Positions 31,135 to 41,340 of a stretch of DNA of 46,795 bases are shown piece after piece. The first letter of the stretch is position 1. Each line of letters begins with the position of its first letter. The DNA is from Pseudomonadota bacterium. Lineage in GTDB: Bacteria > Desulfobacterota > Desulfobacteria > Desulfobacterales > RPRI01. Position numbers and translations under genes: made by a program. The DNA is taken from positions 1 through 46,795 of the forward strand of contig JAHIFE010000201.1 in the NCBI GenBank assembly GCA_018901125.1, in the 5' to 3' direction. The notes beneath the pieces are model-generated. The model saw only the letters and a list, made by a program, of their open reading frames with translations. It ran no database searches and was not told the origin of the DNA.

Positions 31135-33225
31135 ATGCGAGAAGATAGCCTTCTATTAAGTAAAATGGCGGATCATATAAAAATTTCCCTGATTGCCGAA
31201 ATCATATTGGTTCTGCTATTTGTTTTTTCAGTTTCATTGCCCGGCACAACATTGGTCCAAACATGCTATGCTGAAAAAACATCTTCCACCGACCTTACCG
31301 AGCTAAGCATCCGGGACCTGATGGAAATTGAAATTACCACAGTCTCAAAAAAAAGCCAGAAATTGGCAAATACTGCCGCTGCTGCTTTTGTTATCACGCA
31401 GGAAGATATCAGGCGCTCCGGGGTAACCAGTATTGCCGAAGCTTTGCGTATGGTTCCCGGATTACAGGTGGCCCGGATAGATGCAAACAAATGGGCTATA
31501 TCGTCGCGCGGCTTTAACGGCCGTTATGCTAATAAACTGCTTGTATTGATGGACGGACGTTCAGTTTACTCGCCTCTTTTTTCCGGTGTTTTCTGGGATA
31601 TTCAGGACACACTTCTTGAAGACATTGACAGAATAGAAGTAATCCGCGGGCCAGGTGCCGCTTTGTGGGGGGCAAATGCAGTAAACGGAGTTATAAACAT
31701 CATAACTAAAAATTCCCATGATACTAAAGGAGGTCTTATAAGCGGGGGAGTCGGAACGGAAGAAAAATATTCCGGGAATTTTCGTTTCGGCGATTCGCTT
31801 GGCGAAAATGCATCATACAGGTTCTTTGGCAAATATTATGACAGAGATGAAGCCAAACTTGCATCAGGACATGATGCTGCAGATGGCTGGGATATTTATA
31901 CATTCGGATTTCGAACTGACTGGAATCCAACAACAACAGATTCTGTGATGTTTCAGGGGAATCACTATCGTTCGGATGATGGCCAGACAATGACTGTTCC
32001 AACTTTGTCGGCACCGTATTCAACCACTTTTAATGAAGACGCCAAAGCCGATGGAATAAACTTTCTTTTCCGATGGGACAGAACATTATCGGACAAATCG
32101 GATATGACTCTGCAGTTATATTACGACAGGGCAAAACAACAGCAGACGGTGCTCAGTGAAACAAGAGATACATATGATTTTGATTTTCAGCACCGCTTTT
32201 TCCCATGGGAAATACACGAAGTCGTATGGGGATTGGGTTTCCGGCTTACAAGCAACGATACAAAATCTTCCTTCGCAATTTCTGTTGATCCCAAAAGCAG
32301 CACAGATAACCTTTTAAGCGCATTTGTCCAGGACGATATCACAATAGTTGAAGATTATCTCAGGGTAACACTTGGTGCCAAAATTGAATATAATGACTAT
32401 ACCGGATTTGAATTTCAGCCAAATATTCGAACGCTCTGGACTCCGGATAAAAACAACTCAATATGGGCTTCATTTGCAAGAGCCGTAAGAACACCTTCAA
32501 TTGCGGAACGTGATATACGCGCAAATCTTGCTGCTATACCTGCGAACACACCACCTAACCCCTACCCTTTGCCTATGCTTGTATCATATGCTCCAAACTC
32601 CGATTTCGACTCCGAGGTACTTTTTGCCTATGAAATAGGATACCGTAATCAGACAACCGAATCACTTTCTATAGATATCGCTGCTTTTTACAATAAATAT
32701 GACAAATTAAGATCGAATGCTTACCAATCATCTTATATCGAATCTTCACCCCTTCCGCTTCACATTGTATCATCTTTTATCACTAATAATGGTATGGACG
32801 GACATACTTATGGAATAGAAGTATCCGGGGAATGGAAACCGCTTGTATGGTGGAAAATCAAACCGGCTTACACTTATTTACATATGAATCTGACAGCAGA
32901 TTCTTCAGGAAGTGATTCTAATGGGTCTTCCGATACCGATATTCCAAGTCATCAATTTTCTCTTAGATCTTCCATGGATCTTCCCAAGGATTTTGAGCTG
33001 GACCTGTGGCTTCGTTATGTAGACGAACTTTCGGCTACAAAACTGGATAGGTATTGTATGCTGGATGCTCGTCTGGGATGGAAGTCAACTAAAAACCTTG
33101 AGATATCTCTTGTAGGACAGAATCTTTCTGACAAACAGCACCCGGAATTCAGTAATGATTTTGTACAATTTGCAAAAACCGAGGTGGAACGCTCATTTTA
33201 CCTTAAGGCAACCTGGCGTTTTTAG
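31135..33225 (+). CDS. TonB-dependent receptor linked to a YfiR-like protein
   Basis: The 696-residue protein has a long, hydrophobic signal segment (residues 17-38), an N-terminal extension TDLTELSIRDLMEIEITTVS, and the plug with SKKSQKLANTAAAAFVITQE, GLQVARIDANKWAISSRGF and IDRIEVIRGPGAALWGANAV. The barrel ends in Phe (YLKATWRF). This subfamily, with the 'L.ELSi.dLm.iEiT.VSKK' leader, is commonly found with YfiR/DUF4154 proteins and membrane sensors, and may act in signalling as well as transport. A YfiR-like gene follows after 72 nt. The substrate is unknown. Confidence 0.9.
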   Translation: MREDSLLLSKMADHIKISLIAEIILVLLFVFSVSLPGTTLVQTCYAEKTSSTDLTELSIRDLMEIEITTVSKKSQKLANTAAAAFVITQEDIRRSGVTSIAEALRMVPGLQVARIDANKWAISSRGFNGRYANKLLVLMDGRSVYSPLFSGVFWDIQDTLLEDIDRIEVIRGPGAALWGANAVNGVINIITKNSHDTKGGLISGGVGTEEKYSGNFRFGDSLGENASYRFFGKYYDRDEAKLASGHDAADGWDIYTFGFRTDWNPTTTDSVMFQGNHYRSDDGQTMTVPTLSAPYSTTFNEDAKADGINFLFRWDRTLSDKSDMTLQLYYDRAKQQQTVLSETRDTYDFDFQHRFFPWEIHEVVWGLGFRLTSNDTKSSFAISVDPKSSTDNLLSAFVQDDITIVEDYLRVTLGAKIEYNDYTGFEFQPNIRTLWTPDKNNSIWASFARAVRTPSIAERDIRANLAAIPANTPPNPYPLPMLVSYAPNSDFDSEVLFAYEIGYRNQTTESLSIDIAAFYNKYDKLRSNAYQSSYIESSPLPLHIVSSFITNNGMDGHTYGIEVSGEWKPLVWWKIKPAYTYLHMNLTADSSGSDSNGSSDTDIPSHQFSLRSSMDLPKDFELDLWLRYVDELSATKLDRYCMLDARLGWKSTKNLEISLVGQNLSDKQHPEFSNDFVQFAKTEVERSFYLKATWRF

Positions 33226-33297
33226 CAGCATAAGTAATGTATTCTAAGGATGTAAACATCAAATGTTTTATATTATAAGGCAAAAACAGCTCTTAAT

Positions 33298-33858
33298 ATG
33301 GCACATCGGATAACAAAATATATTTCTTGCATTATCTTTGTTGCGATGGTTTCTGTATCGACTTCGGTACCATGTAGTTATGGATCTGAATCTTCAGATA
33401 TGGAACCTAAGCTGAAAGCCGCATTCATTTATAACTTTGCCAAATTTGTCGAATGGACACCCATAGACAGTAATAATAATTCATCCCAACCGTTTGTAAT
33501 AGGTATACTGGGGACAGATCCCATAGTTAAAGAACTTATGGCTATTGAAGGAAAACCCATAAAGGGCAGAAATCTGATTCTAAAGCCACTGTCAAACATT
33601 AAAGAAATCAATGACTGTAAGGTTGTTTTTATAAGCGCCTCAGAGAAAAACAATCTTATTCATATTTTGAATGCTGTAAAAAATAAAGAAATTCTTACAA
33701 TCAGCGATATGAATGATTTTGTAGAAAATGGTGGTATAATTGGGTTTGTAAGAGTCGAAAACAAAATACGATTTGATATAAATTTAAAAACAGCCGAAGA
33801 TTCACATCTGAAAATCAGGTCGGACCTTTTAACATTGGCAAGAAAAATAAAAAATTGA
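33298..33858 (+). CDS. YfiR-like (DUF4154) periplasmic protein
   Basis: The 186-residue protein has a signal peptide (residues 1-29) and the DUF4154 core: LKAAFIYNFAKFVEWTP, FVIGILGTDPIVKELMAIEG, GRNLILKPLSNIKEINDCKVVFISASE, ILTISDMNDFVENGGIIGFV and KIRFDINLKTAEDS. In Pseudomonas aeruginosa YfiR sits in the periplasm and restrains the cyclase YfiN. No GGDEF is here; instead the next gene is a hybrid kinase whose sensor resembles that of YfiN. A short hairpin (33855-33880) overlaps the stop. Confidence 0.85.
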   Translation: MAHRITKYISCIIFVAMVSVSTSVPCSYGSESSDMEPKLKAAFIYNFAKFVEWTPIDSNNNSSQPFVIGILGTDPIVKELMAIEGKPIKGRNLILKPLSNIKEINDCKVVFISASEKNNLIHILNAVKNKEILTISDMNDFVENGGIIGFVRVENKIRFDINLKTAEDSHLKIRSDLLTLARKIKN

Positions 33859-33880
33859 CGGACTTTAAACAAGCCGTCAA
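33855..33880 (+). terminator. short hairpin after the YfiR-like gene
   Basis: TTGACGG (33855-33861) pairs with CCGTCAA (33874-33880); the stop codon lies in its 5' arm. There is no T-run, so it may attenuate or stabilise mRNA rather than end it. Confidence 0.35.
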
Positions 33881-33991
33881 TCCGTGAATAACGGAATAAA
33901 TCTGAATTCCGGCCTCCGACTGAATAGAATAATGGCACTTTCCGACCTTTTGCTAATGTATCAAAAATTGATTTAAAGGCAATAAACATAT

Positions 33992-36259
33992 ATGCAATTA
34001 CTGAACAACCTGTCGATAAAGCAAAAACTCATCGGCATTATTATGCTTACAAGTATAATTTCACTTTCAGTAGCTTCTGTTGGGTTTATATCCATAAATA
34101 TCATCTCATCCAAACGCTCCATTATCCGTAAGATTTCAACTCTGGCAAGCACAATCGGCATAAACAGCAAAGCGGCAATCATTTTTAAAGACCAGAAGTC
34201 TGCCGCAGAGACCTTATCTGCGCTTAGCTCAGAGCCTGACATAATCTATGCCTGTATCAGTGATATAAACGGAAATCTGTTTGCAGAATATGTTTCTAAT
34301 AATCAGGGAAAGGGGAAAACCGACTCCGAGCAATATTTAAAATTCAATAAGTTTTTAAAGCTTGATTCAAAATGGTCTAACTACATGGGTGCTTCATATA
34401 TGTTTCACAAAAAGCATCTGTATATGTTTGTCTCTATTATATTTGAAGAAGAGTATCAGGGCGGAATCTATCTGTGCACAAATCTGGAAACCCTTTATTC
34501 AAGCATACTGTGGAATATTATTTTTTGCACTGGGATTCTATCTGCTTGTGCTGTATTGGCCTATTTTATCTCTATTAAACTCCAAAAAACCATATCAGAT
34601 CCTGTTCTGGAACTTTCTCAGATAATGGGAAGGGTTTCTTCAGATAAAGACTACTCCGTCCGTGTAGAGCCCCGCTATCCCGATGAACTGGGCATACTCT
34701 TTGAGGGGTTCAATAATATGCTTGCGCAAATTCAGGAAAGAGACAACGCGCTGCTCTTCACACATTATGCGGTTGACCATATGGGAGATATGGCTTTCTG
34801 GATAGATTCCGAAGAACTAATTATTTATGTTAATAATGCGGCATGTATATCTTTGGGATATACGAGTGAAGAACTTGTATCAAAAAGTGCGAGCATAGTT
34901 AATCCAAATTCAAATCCGGATGCATGGCGCGCCCACTGGAATGATCTTACAGATAAACAAGCCGTAACCATGGAAACCATACTCATCACTAAAACAGGAG
35001 ATACCTTCCCTGTTGAAACAAATTTTAATTACGTCCGGTTTAAAGGCAAGGAATACTGTTGCGCTTTTTTAAGAGATGTCACCAACAGGAAACGTATAGA
35101 GGCACAGCTCCAGCAGGCTCAAAAAATGGAGGCAATCGGCACTCTTGTCGGCGGAGTGGCGCATGATCTGAATAATATTCTTGGAGGGCTTGTTGGGTAC
35201 CCTGAACTACTTCTCATTGATATGCCCCCGGAAAGTCCCATGGTAGAACCTCTTGTGCAGATATTGAAGTCAGGGGAAAAGGCCGCAGCAATCGTACAGG
35301 ATCTTCTAACGCTTGCGAGGAGGGGGGTTGCAGTGGAAGAAGTGGTTAATCTCAATGACATAATAAATGAATATCTAAAAGCTCCTGAATATGAAAAAAT
35401 GATCCAATATCATTCGGATGTTCAATTTAAGCTGACCATCGAACCGGATCTTCTTAATATCCGAGGTTCATTTTTTCATATAACAAAGGTCATTATGAAT
35501 CTTATGTCAAACGGTTGTGAATCAATTAAAGGGAAAGGGGAAGTGCTTATAGGCACTCAAAACCTTCATATAGACAGGCTTTATGAAGGTTTTCAAAATA
35601 TCCCGGAAGGCGATTATGCGGTTCTAAGTATTTCTGATACAGGGATTGGAATTTCCATTGAAGACAGGTCAAAGATCTTTGAACCTTTTTATACAAAAAA
35701 GAAGATGGGAAGAAGCGGAACAGGCCTTGGTATGACAGTGGTCAGGGGTACCGTTGAAGACCACAAGGCTTTCATAGACATTATAAGCAGAAAAGATGGT
35801 GGAACCCGATTCGATATTTATTTTCCTGTAACAAGAGAGTCCACAAAAGTCGAAAACAAGGAGAGTTCATACGCATCTTATTATGGCTCAGAAAATATAC
35901 TAGTAGTTGATGATGTCAAAGAACAGCGCGATGTTGCCTCTAATCTTCTTGGATATCTTGGCTACACGATAAATACTGTTCCAAGCGGAGAAATGGCTAT
36001 AGAGTATCTTCAAAACAAAACAGCCGATATAATATTGCTGGATATGATCATGGAGCCGGGAATTGACGGTATGGAGACCTGTGATAGAATTCTTGGAAAC
36101 AACCCAAAGCAAAAGATCATAATCTGCAGCGGATATTCTGAAACAGCGATGGTAAAGCAAGCCTTAAAACTTGGAGCTTGCGGATATGTGAAAAAGCCGT
36201 ATCGCATAAAAGAAATTGCAAAGGCAGTAAGAGAGACCCTTGATCGGCAGGCAGAATAA
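33992..36259 (+). CDS. CHASE8-like hybrid sensor histidine kinase
   Basis: The 755-residue protein has TM1 (residues ~12-36), a CHASE8-like periplasmic domain (38-165; SSKRSIIRKISTLASTIGIN, AAIIFKDQKSAAETL), TM2 (172-195), HAMP (~196-250), PAS (~255-365), HisKA with His391 (GGVAHDLNNIL), HATPase (DTGIGI and a GTGLGM stretch) and a C-terminal receiver with phospho-acceptor Asp in IILLDMIMEPGIDG. The N-terminal part recalls YfiN, whose sensor is read by YfiR, but the output is a phosphorelay. No histidine-phosphotransfer gene was seen nearby. It lies 133 nt after the YfiR-like gene. Confidence 0.9.
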   Translation: MQLLNNLSIKQKLIGIIMLTSIISLSVASVGFISINIISSKRSIIRKISTLASTIGINSKAAIIFKDQKSAAETLSALSSEPDIIYACISDINGNLFAEYVSNNQGKGKTDSEQYLKFNKFLKLDSKWSNYMGASYMFHKKHLYMFVSIIFEEEYQGGIYLCTNLETLYSSILWNIIFCTGILSACAVLAYFISIKLQKTISDPVLELSQIMGRVSSDKDYSVRVEPRYPDELGILFEGFNNMLAQIQERDNALLFTHYAVDHMGDMAFWIDSEELIIYVNNAACISLGYTSEELVSKSASIVNPNSNPDAWRAHWNDLTDKQAVTMETILITKTGDTFPVETNFNYVRFKGKEYCCAFLRDVTNRKRIEAQLQQAQKMEAIGTLVGGVAHDLNNILGGLVGYPELLLIDMPPESPMVEPLVQILKSGEKAAAIVQDLLTLARRGVAVEEVVNLNDIINEYLKAPEYEKMIQYHSDVQFKLTIEPDLLNIRGSFFHITKVIMNLMSNGCESIKGKGEVLIGTQNLHIDRLYEGFQNIPEGDYAVLSISDTGIGISIEDRSKIFEPFYTKKKMGRSGTGLGMTVVRGTVEDHKAFIDIISRKDGGTRFDIYFPVTRESTKVENKESSYASYYGSENILVVDDVKEQRDVASNLLGYLGYTINTVPSGEMAIEYLQNKTADIILLDMIMEPGIDGMETCDRILGNNPKQKIIICSGYSETAMVKQALKLGACGYVKKPYRIKEIAKAVRETLDRQAE

Positions 36260-36284
36260 ATAAACTTAAAAAAATATACGGCTT

Positions 36285-36488
36285 TTACTTAAAAGCGATT
36301 CCGGTCTTTACGCCAAAAAGTTTTAATATTTTGGCCATGGGGCAAAAACCGGTAAAAGCCGATTGCAGAAGATTAGCGCCAACAAATGCGGTAAACCAGA
36401 GCCAATAAGGGCTGAAAAGATAGTATAAAAGCAAACTGATCAAAATAAAACTTCCGGCAAATGCTAAAACCATGCGATCTATTGTCAT
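36285..36488 (-). CDS. small DUF2892-like membrane protein (YgaP-type)
   Basis: When read from ATG 36488, 7 nt after AGGAGG, the product is 67 residues: [20 protein letters not shown], a second helix ([16 protein letters not shown]) and the tail [18 protein letters not shown]. It matches the DUF2892 pattern, two helices followed by a 'fTGfCP...ll..lG' tail, as in the membrane part of rhodanese YgaP. An earlier Met 24 codons upstream is open but lies within the neighbouring gene and has no ribosome site. Confidence 0.8.
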   Translation of the reverse strand: MTIDRMVLAFAGSFILISLLLYYLFSPYWLWFTAFVGANLLQSAFTGFCPMAKILKLFGVKTGIAFK

Positions 36489-36504
36489 ATCAGCCTCCTT
36501 TTTC

Positions 36505-37314
36505 TTAAAGTTTATACATTCGAGATAAATTGTCAATATCCATATCAGCCCTGATACCAAAGCGTGTTAACGTAAAATCGTATTTTACGGGATCATCCGG
36601 TATAAGATTTCTGAAACCGGAAGTAATTTCAAGAGCCGTTACAATATCCGCCTGCTTTCTGTTTGTAAATCCAAGTAAACGTCCGATTTTATGCATATGG
36701 ACATCAAGCGGGACAATAAGCATGCAAGATGGGATTTTGTCCCATCCTCCCGGATCAACATCATCTTTTCGAACCATCCAGCGCAAAAAAAGATGAAGTC
36801 TCTTACAGGCACTTCCCTTTTCCACTACCGGAACAAGATGTCCGGGGCTGCCATTGCAAACAGAAGCAATTGTTTTCGTAAAAAATTTCATACAGCCAAG
36901 TACAGTTTCATCTTTTCCGTCTAAACCTTTTAAAAAGCATTCGTACAACGATCCGTACTCCGTAAGAATACATCTTAGGCCGGTCAATACTGCATAAAGA
37001 TTTTTTTCATCAGCAAACCTGTGTTTAAAACCTTTAAAAGTATTTTTAATTACTGATGGTTTCGAATTCATCAAAAACATGTAAGGTGAAGAACCCATTT
37101 TATCAAGAACAGACGAAACGCTTTTCAAGATCTGTGCAACCCTGCCATATGCAAGCGATGAAGCAAGAAATCCAGCAATTTCCCTATCTCTTATTTCCTT
37201 GTAATTATAAAGAAATTCAAGAGGATCAGGATGGACATATTCTCTTTTGTTATAACTGCAATAAAGGTTATCAAGAATGTCTTTTATATTGCTCAATTTC
37301 TTTGTCTCTTTCAT
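36505..37314 (-). CDS. TIGR02757 (DUF2400) family protein
   Basis: The 269-residue product matches TIGR02757: a start-proximal [38 protein letters not shown], the central [25 protein letters not shown], and [19 protein letters not shown] with its conserved His and Arg. It resembles HhH-type DNA glycosylases, but its activity is not established. Its start overlaps the comEC stop by 4 nt, indicating a shared transcript with comEC and, 16 nt downstream, the DUF2892-like gene. Confidence 0.85.
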   Translation of the reverse strand: MKETKKLSNIKDILDNLYCSYNKREYVHPDPLEFLYNYKEIRDREIAGFLASSLAYGRVAQILKSVSSVLDKMGSSPYMFLMNSKPSVIKNTFKGFKHRFADEKNLYAVLTGLRCILTEYGSLYECFLKGLDGKDETVLGCMKFFTKTIASVCNGSPGHLVPVVEKGSACKRLHLFLRWMVRKDDVDPGGWDKIPSCMLIVPLDVHMHKIGRLLGFTNRKQADIVTALEITSGFRNLIPDDPVKYDFTLTRFGIRADMDIDNLSRMYKL

Positions 37315-39818
37315 GACCTTGAATTAATAACCGTGGGCGTTACCACCAGCTCTTTCCCATCAGTTGACATTTCTATAGCTCCATTTTCATCTGTGCGGTA
37401 TATATTGCACATCCTTTTTTTATATCTGTCAAGCACAAGCGGGCTTGGGAATTTATATCTGTTCTTCCACCCGGCGGAAATAATAGCTATTTCAGGGTTA
37501 ACTTTATCGATAAACTCTTCCGTACTGGAAGTTTTACTTCCGTGGTGGGGCACAATGATAACAGTGCTTTTCAATAAACGTCCGGCAATTTTTGTGATAT
37601 CAGCTTCTCCCCTTGCCTTTATATCTCCTGTAAAAAGAAACGATTTTGTTCCAAACACTGTTTTTAAAACAAGCGAACTATTATCGCCTTTTCTCCATTT
37701 CTCTTTTTTTTCCATAAAATCTGCTTCGGGATAAAGGATTTTAAACATAACTCCGTTTATGGTTTTACCTCTTTTTATATATTCAAAACTTTGCATCTTT
37801 ATATTTTTCTTTTTTATGATCTCAAGAAAGTTTTTGTATCCGAGACTATCAGCAGCCTCACCGTTTGACCATATTTCTTTTACATTAAAATTATCTGCTA
37901 TGTATAATAGCCCGTTTAAATGGTCGCTGTTTGTATGTGAAAGGACAAGAACATCTACAGTATTGATTTTCTTATTCCACAAAAAAGGGGCTATTATATT
38001 TCGCCCGACATCGAACACATCATTATCTGAAAATCCTCCTCCATCGACAAGAACATTATAGCCGCCCGGAAGCTCGAGAAGAGAGGAAGTACCCTGCCCC
38101 ACATCAACAACCGTAACCCTTAAGTCTTCATGTAAAATTCTCTTATCAAGCCAATGCCATAAATCAGCATAGCCCGCAATTATCAAAATAATTAATGCAA
38201 AAAAAGGAGCTCTTAACATTATCGATTCAAAAACGCTGCCGTTTTTTTTCGTTTCTTTTTTTATTATGATTCTTTTCAAAATCTCAAAAACAGTAAACAA
38301 AAATAAATAGTACAATACTATTTCAAAAACAGACGGAGTTATGGTTTTAACAGCTGCAAAAGGCATATTTGCAAAATACTTTATTAATTCAAGTGCAATT
38401 CCTAATACTACTGAGGTTGACTTCATGAGCCATATAGAAAGAACACTGCTTAAAGGATAAATAAAAAAAGAGAGCAGGCCTCCTGATACAACCACAAATC
38501 CGATCAAAGGCACGGCAATGCAATTTGCAGCAAGCCCGACTAATGAAATCTGATTGAAATAATACATTACAAGCGGATATGTTCCTATCGTTGCAAAAAA
38601 TGAAACAAGAAAAAAAGCAGCGCCCTTTCTTCGCAGCCCGGAAAGCAATCCCTTATCTTGTTCAATTTTTATATTTTTTCTGTAAAGTGTATAATTCATT
38701 CCAAGGATAATGAAAAAAACCGATATAAAAGAAAGCTGAAAAGATATCATAAAAAGAGAGGGGGGATGAATTGATAGAATCAGTAAAGCTGCAACGGCAA
38801 GAGTATTTATTGCATCCTGATCCTTTTCAATAAAAAAGCTTATAAGAAAAACCGAAACCATAACAACGGCTCTTTGCGTTGAAGGTGACATTCCTGCAAG
38901 CAGCCCGTAAATTATTACCGGAAAAAGAGATAATATTGCCGCTGCTTTCTTAGTCCATGCATTCCACAAAAAGAAGCTAAAACAGGAAAAGATTAATTTG
39001 AAAAACAGGAAGGATACGGCCGCAACAATACCTATATGAAGCCCTGAAATAGCCAGAACATGGCTTGTTCCTGTGCGGTTAAAATTCTCACGTATTTGTT
39101 GGGAAATAGAATTCCGATCTCCTACAATAAGGGCCTTCAGAACACTGGACTCAGTGGCAGGTAGGGATTCGTTGATTAAAGATGAAAATTTATTGCGTGC
39201 ACTTTCAATCAGCCATTTCCCTTTTATGTTATTATCCTTTTTTTCGATTCCGAGCTCATCTCCGGCAACATAAGCCGTCCCGCATATGCCTTTAAAGCGC
39301 AAGTATCTTTTATAATCAAATCCTCCGGGATTGTTGAAGTTTCTTACAGATCTTATTTTGCTTTTAAACCGAACTTTATCACCTATAGATATATCAGGAA
39401 TATTTTTCAGCACCTTAACGTTTATCTTTCCTGAAACGGAGACAAATTTTTCTTTATCTTCAACTTGTTGGACAAGAAGCACAAACGACAGCCTGTTATT
39501 TTTGATTTCAGGACTCTCAATTATCTGGCCTGATATATATAAAGGAACACCGTCGGCATAGTAAGATATATGAGAAGCAGAAACTTTCTCATAAAGCCAT
39601 GGCTGGATTGAAAGGTATCCAAGAGAAACAAAAAGGACTATCGGAAGAAGAACAGCTGATTTTTTTTTAATAATCTTTATGAAGAGAGCCAAAAAGCAAA
39701 ATGATGCAAAGACATATGCCCAAAGGCAGTAACCTGGAAAGTAAAGACCGAATAATACGCCCGTTATCATAGACAGCAATAGCGGGATAATAGGGCGATA
39801 ATATATATTACCGGTCAT
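37311..39818 (-). CDS. comEC: ComEC/Rec2 DNA-uptake channel protein
   Basis: The 835-residue protein has an N-terminal membrane stretch, a DUF4131/OB-like region (residues ~90-200), a multi-helix competence domain with GTSHVLAISGLHIGIVA and a polytopic core, and a C-terminal metallo-beta-lactamase-like domain starting VTVVDVGQGTSSLLELPGG. The metal site reads HTNSDH where HxDxDH is usual, so one ligand is Asn. ComEC passes single-stranded DNA across the inner membrane, and the MBL part may degrade the non-transported strand. It ends 4 nt into TIGR02757. No comEA or pil gene is near. Confidence 0.9.
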   Translation of the reverse strand: MTGNIYYRPIIPLLLSMITGVLFGLYFPGYCLWAYVFASFCFLALFIKIIKKKSAVLLPIVLFVSLGYLSIQPWLYEKVSASHISYYADGVPLYISGQIIESPEIKNNRLSFVLLVQQVEDKEKFVSVSGKINVKVLKNIPDISIGDKVRFKSKIRSVRNFNNPGGFDYKRYLRFKGICGTAYVAGDELGIEKKDNNIKGKWLIESARNKFSSLINESLPATESSVLKALIVGDRNSISQQIRENFNRTGTSHVLAISGLHIGIVAAVSFLFFKLIFSCFSFFLWNAWTKKAAAILSLFPVIIYGLLAGMSPSTQRAVVMVSVFLISFFIEKDQDAINTLAVAALLILSIHPPSLFMISFQLSFISVFFIILGMNYTLYRKNIKIEQDKGLLSGLRRKGAAFFLVSFFATIGTYPLVMYYFNQISLVGLAANCIAVPLIGFVVVSGGLLSFFIYPLSSVLSIWLMKSTSVVLGIALELIKYFANMPFAAVKTITPSVFEIVLYYLFLFTVFEILKRIIIKKETKKNGSVFESIMLRAPFFALIILIIAGYADLWHWLDKRILHEDLRVTVVDVGQGTSSLLELPGGYNVLVDGGGFSDNDVFDVGRNIIAPFLWNKKINTVDVLVLSHTNSDHLNGLLYIADNFNVKEIWSNGEAADSLGYKNFLEIIKKKNIKMQSFEYIKRGKTINGVMFKILYPEADFMEKKEKWRKGDNSSLVLKTVFGTKSFLFTGDIKARGEADITKIAGRLLKSTVIIVPHHGSKTSSTEEFIDKVNPEIAIISAGWKNRYKFPSPLVLDRYKKRMCNIYRTDENGAIEMSTDGKELVVTPTVINSRS

Positions 39819-39840
39819 ATGTTGAGACCTTTGAAGAACG

Positions 39841-41094
39841 TCAGGCTTTTACTCTTTTTATCTTGGCTCCGAGATTAGAAAATTTCTTCTCAATTGCTTC
39901 GTATCCACGGTCAAGATGATATACCCGGTTAACTTCCGTTTTACCTGAGGCTACAAGACCGGCCAGAATCAGGGATGCGCTTGCCCTGAGATCTGTCGCC
40001 ATCACGGGAGCACCCATTAGCTTCGCAACCCCTGTTATCATAGCCGTATCTCCGGAAATCTTGATATCGGCACCCATTCTTTTTAATTCGCTCACATGGA
40101 TAAACCTGTTCTCAAATATTGTTTCCGAAATTACGGAAAAACCTTTTGCAACTGACATCAGCACCATAAACTGCGCCTGCATATCGGTGGGAAACCCGGG
40201 ATAGGGCATCGTCTTTATATCAATACTTGAGATTTTTTCCCCACCCTTAACTCTTACAGTATTACCCTCAATTGTGATATCCGAACCGGTCAATCTAAGC
40301 TTGTGAATAACAGATTCCAGATGAGTGGGTTCACAATTTATAATCTTAATATCACTACCGGTAAGTGCTGCAGAAACCATAAAAGTACCTGCTTCTATCC
40401 TGTCGGGTATAATCGACACTGAAACAGGCTTTAAAGACTCAACTCCTGTTATTTTTAATACTGATGTACCAATACCTTCTATCTTTGCTCCCATTTTATT
40501 AAGAACATCCGCAAGAGCAACAACCTCAGGCTCTCTTGCCGCATTACGTAAAAGACTGGTCCCTTGGGCAAGAACAGCTGCCATCATGAGGTTTTCGGTG
40601 CCGGTTACAGTAACTGTGTCAAAATATATTTCCGCTCCCTTTAATGTGTCTGCACTTGCTTCAACATATCCGTGAATCAGATCAACTTTTGCCCCGAGAG
40701 CGGCAAGACCTTTCAGATGCAGGTTTATCGGACGTGCCCCAATGGAGCAACCCCCCGGAAGCGAAACCCTTGCTTTTTTAAGCCTTGCAACAAGAGGCCC
40801 AAGCACCAGTATTGATGCTCTCATCTTTCTGACAAGCTCATACGGTGCTTCATAATTATTAAGTCCGCCGGCATCTATTTTTACTGTATTCCCCTCCTTT
40901 GCCACTCTGACTCCAAGATTTATCAGAAGATTTATTGTGCTTTCAATATCCATTAAATCAGGAACATTCGAATAGGCACAAGACCCGTCAACAAGCAATG
41001 AAGAAATAAGGATAGGAAGAGCTGCATTTTTTGCGCCGCTTATCTTTACCTCACCACTTAAAGGACACCCGCCTTCCACTATTATCTTATCCAT
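39841..41094 (-). CDS. murA: UDP-N-acetylglucosamine 1-carboxyvinyltransferase
   Basis: MurA transfers enolpyruvate from PEP to UDP-GlcNAc, the first committed step of peptidoglycan synthesis. The 417-residue product has the Lys22-Asn23 pair ([11 protein letters not shown]), catalytic Cys116 in [15 protein letters not shown], the PDRIEAGTF segment, and [15 protein letters not shown]. Cys rather than Asp at 116 predicts sensitivity to PEP-mimicking inhibitors such as fosfomycin. Its start lies 78 nt beyond the qrc terminator, and comEC follows 22 nt later. Confidence 0.96.
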   Translation of the reverse strand: MDKIIVEGGCPLSGEVKISGAKNAALPILISSLLVDGSCAYSNVPDLMDIESTINLLINLGVRVAKEGNTVKIDAGGLNNYEAPYELVRKMRASILVLGPLVARLKKARVSLPGGCSIGARPINLHLKGLAALGAKVDLIHGYVEASADTLKGAEIYFDTVTVTGTENLMMAAVLAQGTSLLRNAAREPEVVALADVLNKMGAKIEGIGTSVLKITGVESLKPVSVSIIPDRIEAGTFMVSAALTGSDIKIINCEPTHLESVIHKLRLTGSDITIEGNTVRVKGGEKISSIDIKTMPYPGFPTDMQAQFMVLMSVAKGFSVISETIFENRFIHVSELKRMGADIKISGDTAMITGVAKLMGAPVMATDLRASASLILAGLVASGKTEVNRVYHLDRGYEAIEKKFSNLGAKIKRVKA

Positions 41095-41172
41095 TTTCCT
41101 CTTCTCACAATTTCTATTCTATTCGATGTTAGATGTATTATGTGCATATTTAACGCACGATTCTATACAAAT

Positions 41173-41215
41173 AAAAAAATCGCTTGCCCATTTAAAACTG
41201 ACAGGCAAGCGATTT
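41173..41215 (-). terminator. intrinsic terminator of the qrc operon
   Basis: On the minus strand a 12-bp perfect stem, AAATCGCTTGCC and its complement (41178-41189 with 41204-41215), runs into a T-tract. It lies about 125 bp after the small ORF downstream of qrcD and separates the qrc genes from murA. Confidence 0.82.
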
Positions 41216-41340
41216 ACATTTTATCATTCGGGGAATGAAAGAAAAAATCTCGCCTTCAGGCGAAGACTTTAGCTCAGTATCGTTTTTAGCCAAAAGGAGT
41301 CAAGATTTAGATTTAAAACTTGGCCCCTTGAATCCTTATA

